Assembly: GCA_013152435.1 (NCBI GenBank)
Contig: JAADGJ010000034.1
Coordinates: 1 to 39,451, forward strand
Origin: Chloroflexota bacterium
Lineage (GTDB): Bacteria > Chloroflexota > Anaerolineae > DUEN01
Direction: 5' to 3'
Length of the DNA stretch: 39,451 bases
Shown: one piece after another, positions 18,849 to 27,150 of the stretch
Layout: every line of letters begins with the position of its first letter
How positions within the stretch are numbered: the stretch's first letter is position 1
Notes under the pieces: model-generated
Databases searched by the model: none
Told to the model about the DNA's origin: nothing
Seen by the model: the letters and a program-made list of their open reading frames with translations, nothing else
Position numbers and translations under genes: made by a program

Positions 18849-18884
18849 GATCGAGGATCACCCACTGGACGATGATCCTCGATC
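18849..18884 (-). terminator. 12-bp perfect stem-loop between GH116-2 and the phosphatase gene
   Basis: GATCGAGGATCA (18849-18860) and TGATCCTCGATC (18873-18884) pair perfectly around a 12-base loop. It lies 16 bases after the GH116-2 stop on the transcribed minus strand and is followed by TTACAAAT. The U-tract is poor, so it may attenuate transcription or stabilise the upstream message rather than terminate fully. Confidence 0.5.
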
Positions 18885-18900
18885 CTATGTGACGAGCCCG

Positions 18901-21526
18901 TTAGCCCAGTTCCGATTGGATGGTCAGAGCCTGGCCGGCGGTAAGCTCCAGCGGCTCCGAGAAGACGATCACGATGGTCCCATCCTCCTGGGTAAACGAG
19001 ATGGGGATTGCGTGATCTTCCTTCATGGCCGTTATCGATTGTACCACATGTTGCGTATGCAGGCACAGGATTTTGATCATCAATGAGCCATGGGCCAATT
19101 GAAGGATATCCGTCTGAACGCCCTCGTGGATGTTTTGTGTGAACGTGCCCCACCCGTCGCGGGCGACGAAGGGCGCCCGGAAGTCCTCCGGCGTGATGAT
19201 GGGAGCGAACCCGATCTCGGCTGCGCCCGCGTCGTATCGATATCCCGACGCGGCCTCCAGCAACGCCCACGAGGCCATGGCCCGCACGTAATGGTCGCCG
19301 CACTCGATGTCGTTCCACGGGTTCTGCTTGCGGCCGTCGTAGCGGGCGCGCGTGGCCTCCACGATGCGCAGAGCCTCCTCGACTCCCCCTTCGTACAGCA
19401 GCAGTCCCGCCACCTCGTACTCGATCCCGGTCCACACCTCATCCGAGTAGAGGGTCGGGACCTCCGGCCGGCCGCCCTTGGGCCAGGTGCAGTTCAGCAA
19501 ACCCTGATCGTCCTCAGTGACGAAGACGCGCGGCCGTTGCACGTGGTCGCGGAAGTGCTCCCGGAAGTTGTAGCGGAAGATGGACCGAGCCGCCTGTCGC
19601 ACATGTTCCGGATCCAGCACGTGGCCCAGTCCCAGGATGTGTGCCCACCACTGCCCCAGCAACTGATCTGAGTGGCAGCCAAGGCCCCAGTTCTGCTCCG
19701 GATACCTCTCCAGGTCCACGTCCTGGATGTAGTACTCACCGTTCCACAGCCGATCGTCCAAAGCCTCCCGACCGCGCTCATAGACCGCGCGGCACTCGAC
19801 GGCCAGGTCTTCCTCCCCCTGCAGGCGGGCCATGGCCTCCACGGCCCGCAGCGCGGCCAGGTAGAGCGTGCCGATGAACGTGTTGGCGCCATAGATGGAG
19901 ATGTCGTACGTGTTGGGCTGCTCGCCCTCGATGACGCCGCTCCGGTCTGGGTCGTGCTGAGTCCAGACGTAGTGCAGCGCCCGCTTCACGGAGGGCCAGA
20001 CGTGCACCAGCCAGTCCGCGTCGCCGCATGCTCGATACTCGCGATACGTCTTCAGGATGGCGCCCAGCAGCCCGTCCAGAGCCGGATGGGCCGGGCCGCC
20101 GATCTCGCGATCCCAGACGCGTGGCAGGTACGTGGGGAGCAGCACCCGATGCGGCAGATAGCCCGACGGGTGTTGCTGGATATCCCATTCCGTCTCGCGC
20201 ATGGTGCGCTCCAGCGCTGGGAACAGCCGGGCCAACGCCATCTCGTAGTTCCAGACGTGGGTGCAGTTCAGCGGGCAGCAGCCGCCGATGGGCTCGTGAT
20301 GGGACGTGGAGGCGCCGTGGCATCCCTCGAACCCGAAGAAGCGGCCGTCCTCCGCCCAGAAGCAGGTCGGAGAGCGGATAATGCTCATTTGAGATGTGAC
20401 CGCGTCGATGAGCGCGTAGGGGAGCGTCGTGTCGTAGAACGTGTCACGGGCCGATCGCGTCTGTTCGACCAACCGATTCAGGTTGTCCCGGACGTATTCC
20501 GCCACGTCCAATGCTGACCGGAACCAGTTGTTGTACTGGTTGCCCAGCCAGAACTTGCTCTTCTCATCGTCGAAGTTGAAGAACTGGCGTTGGGACCAGT
20601 TGACGTAGCGATTGGGGAAGTACCATGTGATAAGGAACGTCACGGTGCGGGATTCGCCTGGGGCGAGCGCACAGCCAGCGCGCCGTTCCAGGTGCGACCG
20701 ATCGCGCTGGGCGTGCTGTCGGCCGCGTTACTCAGCCGGCCGTCGGAGCTGAAGTCGGCCCACAGGGCGTCTAGGTCATCCCACTGGGTCAGGTAGGTCG
20801 TATCCGGAGTCAGGGCCGCCAGCGCCATGCTACCGTAGCCGTCGTCGTCCTCGGGTAGGCGGTTCGTCTGCATATGGATGGCGGTCATGTCGCGTAGCTG
20901 GACCAGCGTGTTGAAGTTGCCGCCGTAGAGGAAGCATTCGTTGTCGAAGATCGGCGTGACCCCGTGCCGACCGCGTTCTGGAGCGTGGCGGCCACGGAGG
21001 CCAGCATCACCTCGTCAGTTGGATTCGTCACCGTGATGTGGAAGAGGATGGCGGGGAGGCCGGAGTCTTTCGCGTTGAGTGGGATAAAGGGGCTGAACGC
21101 CTCCATGCTGACCTCGAGTGGCAGCGCCGGATCGTGATATCTCAGCTCGGCGATGGGATATTCGCCGATGAACTCGGTGCCCTCGACGCCCGGGAGTTGT
21201 CGCAACAACTTCCGATGCGCCAGGGGCACTAGATGATCGTTGGACGTCGGCGGCGGCGCTGGACCTTCGACATCATACAGCGCGTCGGATTGGAGTACAT
21301 GGGCGGTCGGCTCCTCGGGCGGGCGGGCTCGCCGCGCCCATGCGGCGAAGAAGGAGTGGGGAACGCACGCCAGGTGGTTCACCTGATTGTGGATCTGCCA
21401 CTGGCGCAGGGAGCCGTCGCCACACAGGGCGATGGTGCCGGTGCCGATGCCGCCCAGAGGCATGGCGATGGCGCGCAGGGATTCGCCTCGATAGATCTTG
21501 CGTTGGCGCGAGACGGATATGGCCAT
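18901..21526 (-). pseudogene. Second GH116 glycosidase (GBA2-like), interrupted by two -1 frameshifts
   Basis: Start MAISVSRQRKIYRGESLRAI (ATG 21526, GGAGGAGG upstream). Frame one runs to the C4 run at 20960-20963. The middle frame runs (VTPIFDNECFLYGGNFN...) to the G4 run at 20660-20663. The third frame runs (ESRTVTFLITWYFPNRYVN...) to the stop at 18901. Adding one base at each run gives 875 aa, close to the 890-aa neighbour. Family residues are present: FGFEGCHG (probable nucleophile Glu), CTHVWNYE, PNTYDISIYG (acid/base Asp) and a C-terminal ECGDHYVRAMASWALLEA. No signal peptide, so cytoplasmic. GH116 enzymes cleave beta-glucosides or beta-xylosides, and GBA2 cleaves glucosylceramide. With intact catalytic residues it is either a sequence-error victim or very recently broken. 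Confidence 0.88.
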
Positions 21527-21567
21527 AGAATTTCCTCCTCCTTATGGGGATGGATCACGTTTCGTCG

Positions 21568-21597
21568 GGTAGCGGCGATTCATGAATCGCCGCTACC
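21568..21597. repeat. 30-bp perfect palindrome overlapping the GH116-1 stop codon
   Basis: GGTAGCGGCGATTCA is exactly complemented by TGAATCGCCGCTACC. On the minus strand it encodes the last residues GSGDS and the stop codon of the upstream GH116. It has the same plan as the palindrome at 13789-13816, so it appears to be a dispersed element that landed at the 3' end of this gene. Confidence 0.8.
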
Positions 21598-24252
21598 TAG
21601 GCCGATGCGCACGGTCAGGGATTGGCCTGCCGAGACCTGGGTCGGCCGCGAGAGAGCGATCTCGACGGATCTCCCCTCCTGCGCGACCTCGATCGCGACC
21701 GGCTGGCAGGCTATCTCCACCCCCGCTGTGCTTACCCTCTTCCCCTGGGAGATCTCGTACCGCATGGCTCGCACGGGGAGCCTGCCTGCCAGGACCTCCC
21801 ATCTCACGACCTGCTCGGCTCCCCGGGTCGTCTGGGTGACGGTCCCCCAGCCGAACGGGGTCGTCCAGATGGATCGGAAAGACTCCGGCTTCCAGCGCGG
21901 CGCGAGTTCCAACGATCCCGACACGGCGGAGTAGTGGAACCCGCCGAGCGCCAACAGGGCTGCCCAGCTCGCCATGGCGCGGGCGTAGTGATGGCCGCAC
22001 TCCTGCTCGTTCCAGGGGTTACGTCGGTGGCCATCGAATCGCGCCCGTATGGCGTCGATCACGGCGAGACCCTCTTCTACCAGCCCCTCGTAGATCATGT
22101 GCGCCGCGGCCTGGTACTCGAAGCCGGTCATCACCTCGCTGAAGTACGGGAACGGCACCCCGGGGCGGTCGCCGTGGGGCCAGGTGCAGATGAGCAAGGC
22201 GCCCTCGTCCGCGAGCGCGAAGGTGCGCATGACGTTCCAGTGATCGTAGAGATCGCGGCGGAAATTGTATCGGAACAGGGACTGCAGCGCGGCCTTCACG
22301 TTCTCCGGCTTCAGCAGGTACCCCAACCCCACGACATGAGCCATATATTGCCCCACCAGCTGGTCGATGAGACAGCCGTTGCCCAATTGGAAATCCGGGT
22401 CGGCCAGATCCGTCTCCCCCATACCGACGCGCAGCTCCGGGCGCGTCTCGTCCAGGCTGGCGGGCGTGCGGATCTGCTGGACGTAGTACTCGCCGTTGAA
22501 GAGGTGCTCATCGATCCATGCGCTGCCCTGCTCGAAGAGCTGACGGCACCGTCGAGCGAACTCCGTGTCTCCAACCGCTTTGGCCATCTCCTCTGCCGCT
22601 CGCAGAGCGCCTAGATACCAGATCCCCGTCAGCGGATTGGGGCCGAAGAACTCGACGTCATAGGTGTTGTGCTGGACGCCCTCCATGATGCCGTCCTGAT
22701 CGGCGTCCCATCCACCCGGCAGCCAGCAATAGCGGATCAGGGATCGGATGGTCGGCCAGTGGCAGGACAGGAAATCGGCGTCCCCGCTGAGCTGCCATTC
22801 CCGATAGCACTTCATCACCACGCCCATCTGTCCGTCCGCGGCCGCGTGGGCCCAGGGCTCCCCGCCCAGAGGCAGGCGCAGACGGAAGCAGTTCATCCCA
22901 CTCTCCAATGTCCCGTGCTCAAGCTCCAGCTCGCGCATGTTGCGGGCCAGCTCGGGGAAGACGAAGGCGGTTGCCTGTTCGTAGTTCCACACGTGGGTGC
23001 ATGAGCCGAAGCAGCATCCCTCGCCGTCACAGCATCCCTCGAACCCGAAGAAGTTCCCGTCCGCCGTGCGGAAGCAAGTTTGGGTGCGCAGGGTGGAGAG
23101 GTTGTTGAGCGCCGCCTCCTTGACCGACTGGGGCAGGTCGGTGGAGACGAACGCGCGCACGAAGCGCAGGCTCTCCTCTTCCAGTTGCGGAAGTTGCGGC
23201 GTCACCTGCAGGGCCACATCCCAGGCATCGGCGTAGCGCTTGGCGCACTCGTTCCCGATCCAGCCGCCGCCCTCATCCAATGTGTTCCATCCGCAGCCGG
23301 CCGCCGTGCGATGGGGGAAGTGCCAGCACAGCAGGAAGGTGATCGCCGTCCGGCTCTTGGGCTCCACCCAGGTGGTCACCCCCAGCGAGCCGATCTGCCC
23401 CTCCCCTTTCGGGCTAGGGGGAACGTCCTCCGGGTCATCGAAGCGGCCGTCCGTGCTGAAATCGTCCCAGAAGGTGAGCAAGTGGCGATTCCAGTGGGTG
23501 GGGCCCCAGGTGCGCCGCCATGATGCCTCCTCGGCCAGCACGACGAGCGCCATGGTCCCATCCTGGGGCGTGCGCGGCGGCACGCGTTCAGAGCGCATGA
23601 GTAACCCACAGAGCGAAGTGCCGTCGTTGGCTGTTCCCCGGCGTACCTCGTTGACGTTGCCGCCCAGCAGGCTGCCCAGCGCCCCGGGCGCGACCGTCGG
23701 GCCGGTTCCGCAGGAGCAATCCTCCATGCCGATGAAATTCAGCAGGCTGCCTGCCACGCTGGCCTGCACGGGGTGGTCGCTTGGGTTCACCAGCACGTAT
23801 CGAAGCACGGCGACGGGCAGGCTCGAGCGATCGGCATCCAGCGGGATCAACGGGTTGAAGGCCTCGAGGTGGACGGTCAGGGGGACGTCCGGGTCGCTGA
23901 GCGTGTATCGAGCGAAGGGATAGGCCGCGTCCAGGGCCACATGGCGCATCCTGGGCAGCCCCGCCGTGGGATTCCCGACGCCGAAGCTGCCGCTGTATGG
24001 CGGCTGGAGCACCCCTTCGAGCGCTCTCGTCACCGCGGGGCCTCCTTCCGCCTGGGCGCGCAGCGCGAAGAACGTGTAAGGCGGCGTGAGCCCCTTGGCC
24101 GGGCGGTTGAAGATCTCGAAATCGCGTAGCTCGGCGCGTCCCCCCAGTGAGATCGTTCCCGTGCCTATGCCGCCCAGGGGGAAAGCGATCTCCCGGAGCG
24201 TTTCTCCTTCATAATGGGTCAGTACCGGCCAGATCGTGGAGGGATCGGACAT
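21580..24252 (-). CDS. GH116 family glycosidase (beta-glucosidase / glucosylceramidase-like)
   Basis: 890 aa; ATG 24252 with GAGGA seven bases upstream. The N-terminal beta-sandwich domain (to about residue 330) starts FPLGGIGTGTISLGG, a typical GH116 opening. The (alpha/alpha)6 barrel follows: FFGFEGCC with Glu405 as probable nucleophile, GSCTHVWNYEQA, and HNTYDVEFFGPNP with Asp532 as acid/base. The 127-residue spacing equals that between Glu335 and Asp462 of the archaeal SSO1353 enzyme as I recall it. The C-terminal ECGHHYARAMASWAAL is conserved. There is no signal peptide, so it should act on imported glycosides. It is fourth after the two permeases and the DUF624 gene and is followed by a second GH116. 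The last five residues come from a palindromic element. The exact substrate cannot be read from sequence. Confidence 0.93.
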   Translation of the reverse strand: MSDPSTIWPVLTHYEGETLREIAFPLGGIGTGTISLGGRAELRDFEIFNRPAKGLTPPYTFFALRAQAEGGPAVTRALEGVLQPPYSGSFGVGNPTAGLPRMRHVALDAAYPFARYTLSDPDVPLTVHLEAFNPLIPLDADRSSLPVAVLRYVLVNPSDHPVQASVAGSLLNFIGMEDCSCGTGPTVAPGALGSLLGGNVNEVRRGTANDGTSLCGLLMRSERVPPRTPQDGTMALVVLAEEASWRRTWGPTHWNRHLLTFWDDFSTDGRFDDPEDVPPSPKGEGQIGSLGVTTWVEPKSRTAITFLLCWHFPHRTAAGCGWNTLDEGGGWIGNECAKRYADAWDVALQVTPQLPQLEEESLRFVRAFVSTDLPQSVKEAALNNLSTLRTQTCFRTADGNFFGFEGCCDGEGCCFGSCTHVWNYEQATAFVFPELARNMRELELEHGTLESGMNCFRLRLPLGGEPWAHAAADGQMGVVMKCYREWQLSGDADFLSCHWPTIRSLIRYCWLPGGWDADQDGIMEGVQHNTYDVEFFGPNPLTGIWYLGALRAAEEMAKAVGDTEFARRCRQLFEQGSAWIDEHLFNGEYYVQQIRTPASLDETRPELRVGMGETDLADPDFQLGNGCLIDQLVGQYMAHVVGLGYLLKPENVKAALQSLFRYNFRRDLYDHWNVMRTFALADEGALLICTWPHGDRPGVPFPYFSEVMTGFEYQAAAHMIYEGLVEEGLAVIDAIRARFDGHRRNPWNEQECGHHYARAMASWAALLALGGFHYSAVSGSLELAPRWKPESFRSIWTTPFGWGTVTQTTRGAEQVVRWEVLAGRLPVRAMRYEISQGKRVSTAGVEIACQPVAIEVAQEGRSVEIALSRPTQVSAGQSLTVRIGLGSGDS

Positions 24253-24282
24253 TGTGGTTTCCTCGCCGTGTAGGTATGGAGC

Positions 24283-24987
24283 CTATCGGCCTCTTGTCTC
24301 CTCATCGGCCTGGGCCATCTCCTCATCCACGACCATTCGGCAATTGTTGACGATGAAGATGCCCCATACGGCCGGGAGGATGAAAAGAAGCCCGGGGCTG
24401 ATGTAGAAGACGGCGAAGGCGAACAGGACGCCCATCGCGAGCAGGCCAAGCGAGTTGTGGATGTGACGGCTTGCCAGGATCAACGCGCTGCGAAGGGCCG
24501 TGTATAAGTCCGCGTCATATAACGCGATCACAGGAAAGGCGTAGAGGTAGAGCGTCGTGAGAATGATCAAGGCGGATGCATCCGCGGCCAGCCCCAGCCA
24601 GGCTATCAATGGCACCCGGGGGTGTGAGAGGATGGGAAGTGTTAACAGCATGGCGAGCAGTGGAAGGCAGCCCAGGAGCCCCAGTCCGACGCTGCGAGCC
24701 CAGAAGCGCGGCCAGGCCCTGAACATGATGCGAATGCTCGACCTGGGCCGGAGCACCATTTCCGCCTCATGCGCCAGGAGAGCGGTCCAGCCCGGGGCTG
24801 TGATCACCACGCCGATCATCAGAGCTGGCATCCACAGGCCGAGGGTCGCGAGGAAGAATGCCGGCGCCCAGCAGATGGAGAACAGCAGGCTGGCGAGCAA
24901 CATGGAGGGGAGGTTCTCCCAAAGCTGCTGAACCGTCAGCCGGACGTAGGTGTGCCGGCTCAGGTGCCGCGGATCCTCCGGTCTCAT
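24283..24987 (-). CDS. DUF624 / YesL-like integral membrane protein
   Basis: 234 aa with about five to six hydrophobic segments (for example SMLLASLLFSICWAPAFFLA, GLLGCLPLLAMLLTLPIL and LLAMGVLFAFAVFYISPGLL). The pattern of paired helices and a loop with ALYDADLYTALRSALILASR near residues 150-170 fits the DUF624/YesL group, which is often encoded next to oligosaccharide ABC importers. Its function is unknown; a role in assembly or regulation of the importer is only suggested by context. It lies 31 bases after the permease gene and 30 before GH116-1, as part of one operon. Confidence 0.75.
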   Translation of the reverse strand: MRPEDPRHLSRHTYVRLTVQQLWENLPSMLLASLLFSICWAPAFFLATLGLWMPALMIGVVITAPGWTALLAHEAEMVLRPRSSIRIMFRAWPRFWARSVGLGLLGCLPLLAMLLTLPILSHPRVPLIAWLGLAADASALIILTTLYLYAFPVIALYDADLYTALRSALILASRHIHNSLGLLAMGVLFAFAVFYISPGLLFILPAVWGIFIVNNCRMVVDEEMAQADEETRGR

Positions 24988-25018
24988 CGGCGTGTTGATG
25001 GGCTCCCTTTCTCATGTT

Positions 25019-25909
25019 TCATGCTTTCAATCCGGTGAGCGCGATTCCCCTGATGACGAAGCGTTGGGCCAGCAGGAAGAACAGTAACACTGGGAAGATG
25101 GACATCATGATGCCGGCCAATACGTGGGCGCGATTGCCCATGCCCATGTACCCTTGCAGGGTCACGAGGGCCAAAGGGAAGGTCAGTTTGTCCCAGGATC
25201 TGAGGAAGAGCAAGGGGCCATAGAAATTGTTCCATGATCCGAGAAAGGTGAAAATCCCCAAGGCTGAGAGCCCCGGCCCGACGAGAGGCAGCATGATTCG
25301 CCAGAAGATTCTGAAGAACCCGGCGCCATCGATCTTGGCCGCGTCCATGAGATCCTCGGGTAGCGTCAGGAAGAATTGACGCAGTAAAAACACGCCGAAC
25401 GCGCTGGTCATGCTGGGCAGGATAAGCGCCCAGTGGGTATCCATGAGGTGCAGGGATCGGATGAGGATGAAGACGGGCACCGTGGTGACCTGTGCCGGCA
25501 CCATCATGGAGGCCAGGAACAGGAAGAAGAGGGTATCTCGCCCGGGGAAGCGCAGACGGGCGAAGGCGAACGCTGCCAGTGCACACGTGAAAAGCTGGCT
25601 CCCCGTAACGATCAGGGCGATCTTGAGGCTGTTCCAGAAGAAAAGTGGGAAGTTGATCTTCTCCGACCGGATGACGGCAAGGTAGTTGTCCCATCGCCAC
25701 GCGGTGGGCAGGAAATCCGGTGGTAGCTCGAACGACTCACCGGGATTGCGCAGCGAGGTGGAAAACATCCACATGATCGGCGCGATCTCGATGATGGCCA
25801 TGGCGATGAGCAATGCCCAGATGATCGTCTCGCCGGCGTAGAAGCCAGCACGCTGGAGCGCGAATTTTCGGAGATACGTTTTTGGATCTGTCGCACGTGC
25901 GGTGGCCAT
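25019..25909 (-). CDS. Carbohydrate ABC transporter permease (MalG/LacG type)
   Basis: 296 aa, about six membrane helices. The first is preceded by a short cytoplasmic N-terminus (TYLRKFALQRAGFYAGET), and the first extracytoplasmic loop carries the PGESFELPPDFLPTAWRWDN block usual for this permease type. The EAA loop that docks the ATPase is MDAAKIDGAGFFRIFWRIML. The C-terminus, QRFVIRGIALTGLKA, is a hallmark of the MalG group (usually RFIVRGLTAGAVKG-like). It pairs with the MalF-type permease 41 bases upstream. No ATPase gene is nearby, so a shared MsmX-type ATPase is expected. Confidence 0.94.
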   Translation of the reverse strand: MATARATDPKTYLRKFALQRAGFYAGETIIWALLIAMAIIEIAPIMWMFSTSLRNPGESFELPPDFLPTAWRWDNYLAVIRSEKINFPLFFWNSLKIALIVTGSQLFTCALAAFAFARLRFPGRDTLFFLFLASMMVPAQVTTVPVFILIRSLHLMDTHWALILPSMTSAFGVFLLRQFFLTLPEDLMDAAKIDGAGFFRIFWRIMLPLVGPGLSALGIFTFLGSWNNFYGPLLFLRSWDKLTFPLALVTLQGYMGMGNRAHVLAGIMMSIFPVLLFFLLAQRFVIRGIALTGLKA

Positions 25910-25949
25910 TGGCAGTCCCTGTCACCTCGATTGAAGGCGTGTACACATC

Positions 25950-26900
25950 CTACTCATAGTGGACCCATTTCCGGCTTATCCAGAGCTGGAACAGCGTCAG
26001 CGCTACCAAGACGACGAGCAGCGAGAGCGCTACTGCCGACGCGTATCCCATCTCGTACCGCTTAAAGGCCATTTCATAGATGTACATGGCGATGGTGCGC
26101 GAGGCGTCGCCCGGACCTCCTTCGGTCAACACGTAGGCGTTGTCGAAGATCTGAAAGGCGCCGATCAGAGAGATGACGATGCAGAAGAAAGCGGTGGGGG
26201 TGATCAGCGGTAATGTGACGTAACGGGTCAGCTGCAAACGATTTGCCCCGTCGATCTTTGCTGCCTCATAAAGGACGTCCGGGATCCCCTGCAGGCCGGC
26301 GAGATAGAGTACCATGAGATAGCCGCAACTCTTCCAGACATCATAGAGGATAACGGAGGGGATGGCCCATCGCATGCTGCTGAGCCAGGGAACGGGTTCC
26401 AGCCCGACCTGCTGGAGCAGGTAATTGAGGATACCGCGGTCTTGCGTCAGGATGAACCGCCAGACGACGGCTAGGGAAGCGGTCGTGGTCAGAACGGGGA
26501 AGAAGAACGCCGTGCGAAGAAGGTATCTGAGTACTCCCGGCATCTTGCGGTTCACGCCCATGGCCAACAACAGGCCCAAAACGTTATTCAGCGTCGTCGC
26601 ACCGATCGTGATGTAGAGGCTGTTCCGGTAAGTGATGAACATGCGTTTATCATGCAACAGGCGTGAGAGGTTCTCCAGGCCGACCCATTGGGGTGGCGCC
26701 AGGAGGGAGTAGTCTGTGAACACCAGCGCGACCGAGGCGAGGATCGGCACGATTAGGAATGCCATCAGTAAGAATACAGCGGGAAGGATGAAGAGATATC
26801 CGGAGATCGCTTCATGAACCCATGTCCGCATTGTGTGGTCCGCAGGAGATCGCATAGCGGCTGTAATTCTCCGAATGCGATCCATGCTCGTCTGGGCCAT
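25950..26900 (-). CDS. Carbohydrate ABC transporter permease (MalF/UgpA type)
   Basis: 316 aa from the ATG at 26900 (MAQTSMDRIRRITAAMRSPA), which has GGAGGAG just upstream; an ATG 27 bases earlier lacks one. About six helices, with the first typical segment YLFILPAVFLLMAFLIVPIL. The EAA loop is YEAAKIDGANRLQLTRYVTL. The segment FQIFDNAYVLTEGGPGDASR is the conserved periplasmic loop of this family. It forms the heterodimeric channel with the next gene. Upstream, between this gene and the binding-protein gene, lie a hairpin terminator and a TATAAT box, which suggests partly separate transcription. Confidence 0.94.
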   Translation of the reverse strand: MAQTSMDRIRRITAAMRSPADHTMRTWVHEAISGYLFILPAVFLLMAFLIVPILASVALVFTDYSLLAPPQWVGLENLSRLLHDKRMFITYRNSLYITIGATTLNNVLGLLLAMGVNRKMPGVLRYLLRTAFFFPVLTTTASLAVVWRFILTQDRGILNYLLQQVGLEPVPWLSSMRWAIPSVILYDVWKSCGYLMVLYLAGLQGIPDVLYEAAKIDGANRLQLTRYVTLPLITPTAFFCIVISLIGAFQIFDNAYVLTEGGPGDASRTIAMYIYEMAFKRYEMGYASAVALSLLVVLVALTLFQLWISRKWVHYE

Positions 26901-26935
26901 ATCTCCTCCACCGTGGATAGGCGTCATCCGAGGAC

Positions 26936-26941
26936 ATTATA
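26936..26941 (-). promoter_or_regulatory. Possible -10 box for an internal permease promoter
   Basis: TATAAT on the minus strand, 36 bases before the chosen permease start and after the hairpin at 27065-27097. No convincing -35 is present (GTGGGC at 17-bp spacing). It would let the permease/GH116 part be transcribed past the upstream terminator. Confidence 0.35.
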
Positions 26942-27064
26942 CACCCCAAGAAGGGGATGCCCACTACGACGGTGAACCGATTTGCCTGCCCTACCTGGGT
27001 GTATGGGGCTTGAGGTGGCGATGAGCCCGTGCCAAACATGAACTCGCCCGGTAATCGGCGAAAA

Positions 27065-27097
27065 CTCCTGGGGGATCGCGTGGGGATCCCCCAGGAG
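27065..27097 (-). terminator. 13-bp perfect hairpin after the binding-protein gene
   Basis: On the minus strand CTCCTGGGGGATC and its perfect complement surround a seven-base loop and are followed by TTTTCG. It lies about 54 bases after the stop of the binding-protein gene and before the permeases. Such hairpins commonly leave more transcript for the binding protein than for the permeases. Confidence 0.75.
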
Positions 27098-27150
27098 CAA
27101 GGATGCGCCGACTAGCTCGGAACGCTCGATCCATCATCTGGTCGGGGTTT

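Noticed and set aside
11513-21597. Scattered palindromes as a CRISPR array
   Set aside because: They are single, widely spaced and inside intergenic gaps; there are no regular direct repeats with unique spacers and no cas genes.
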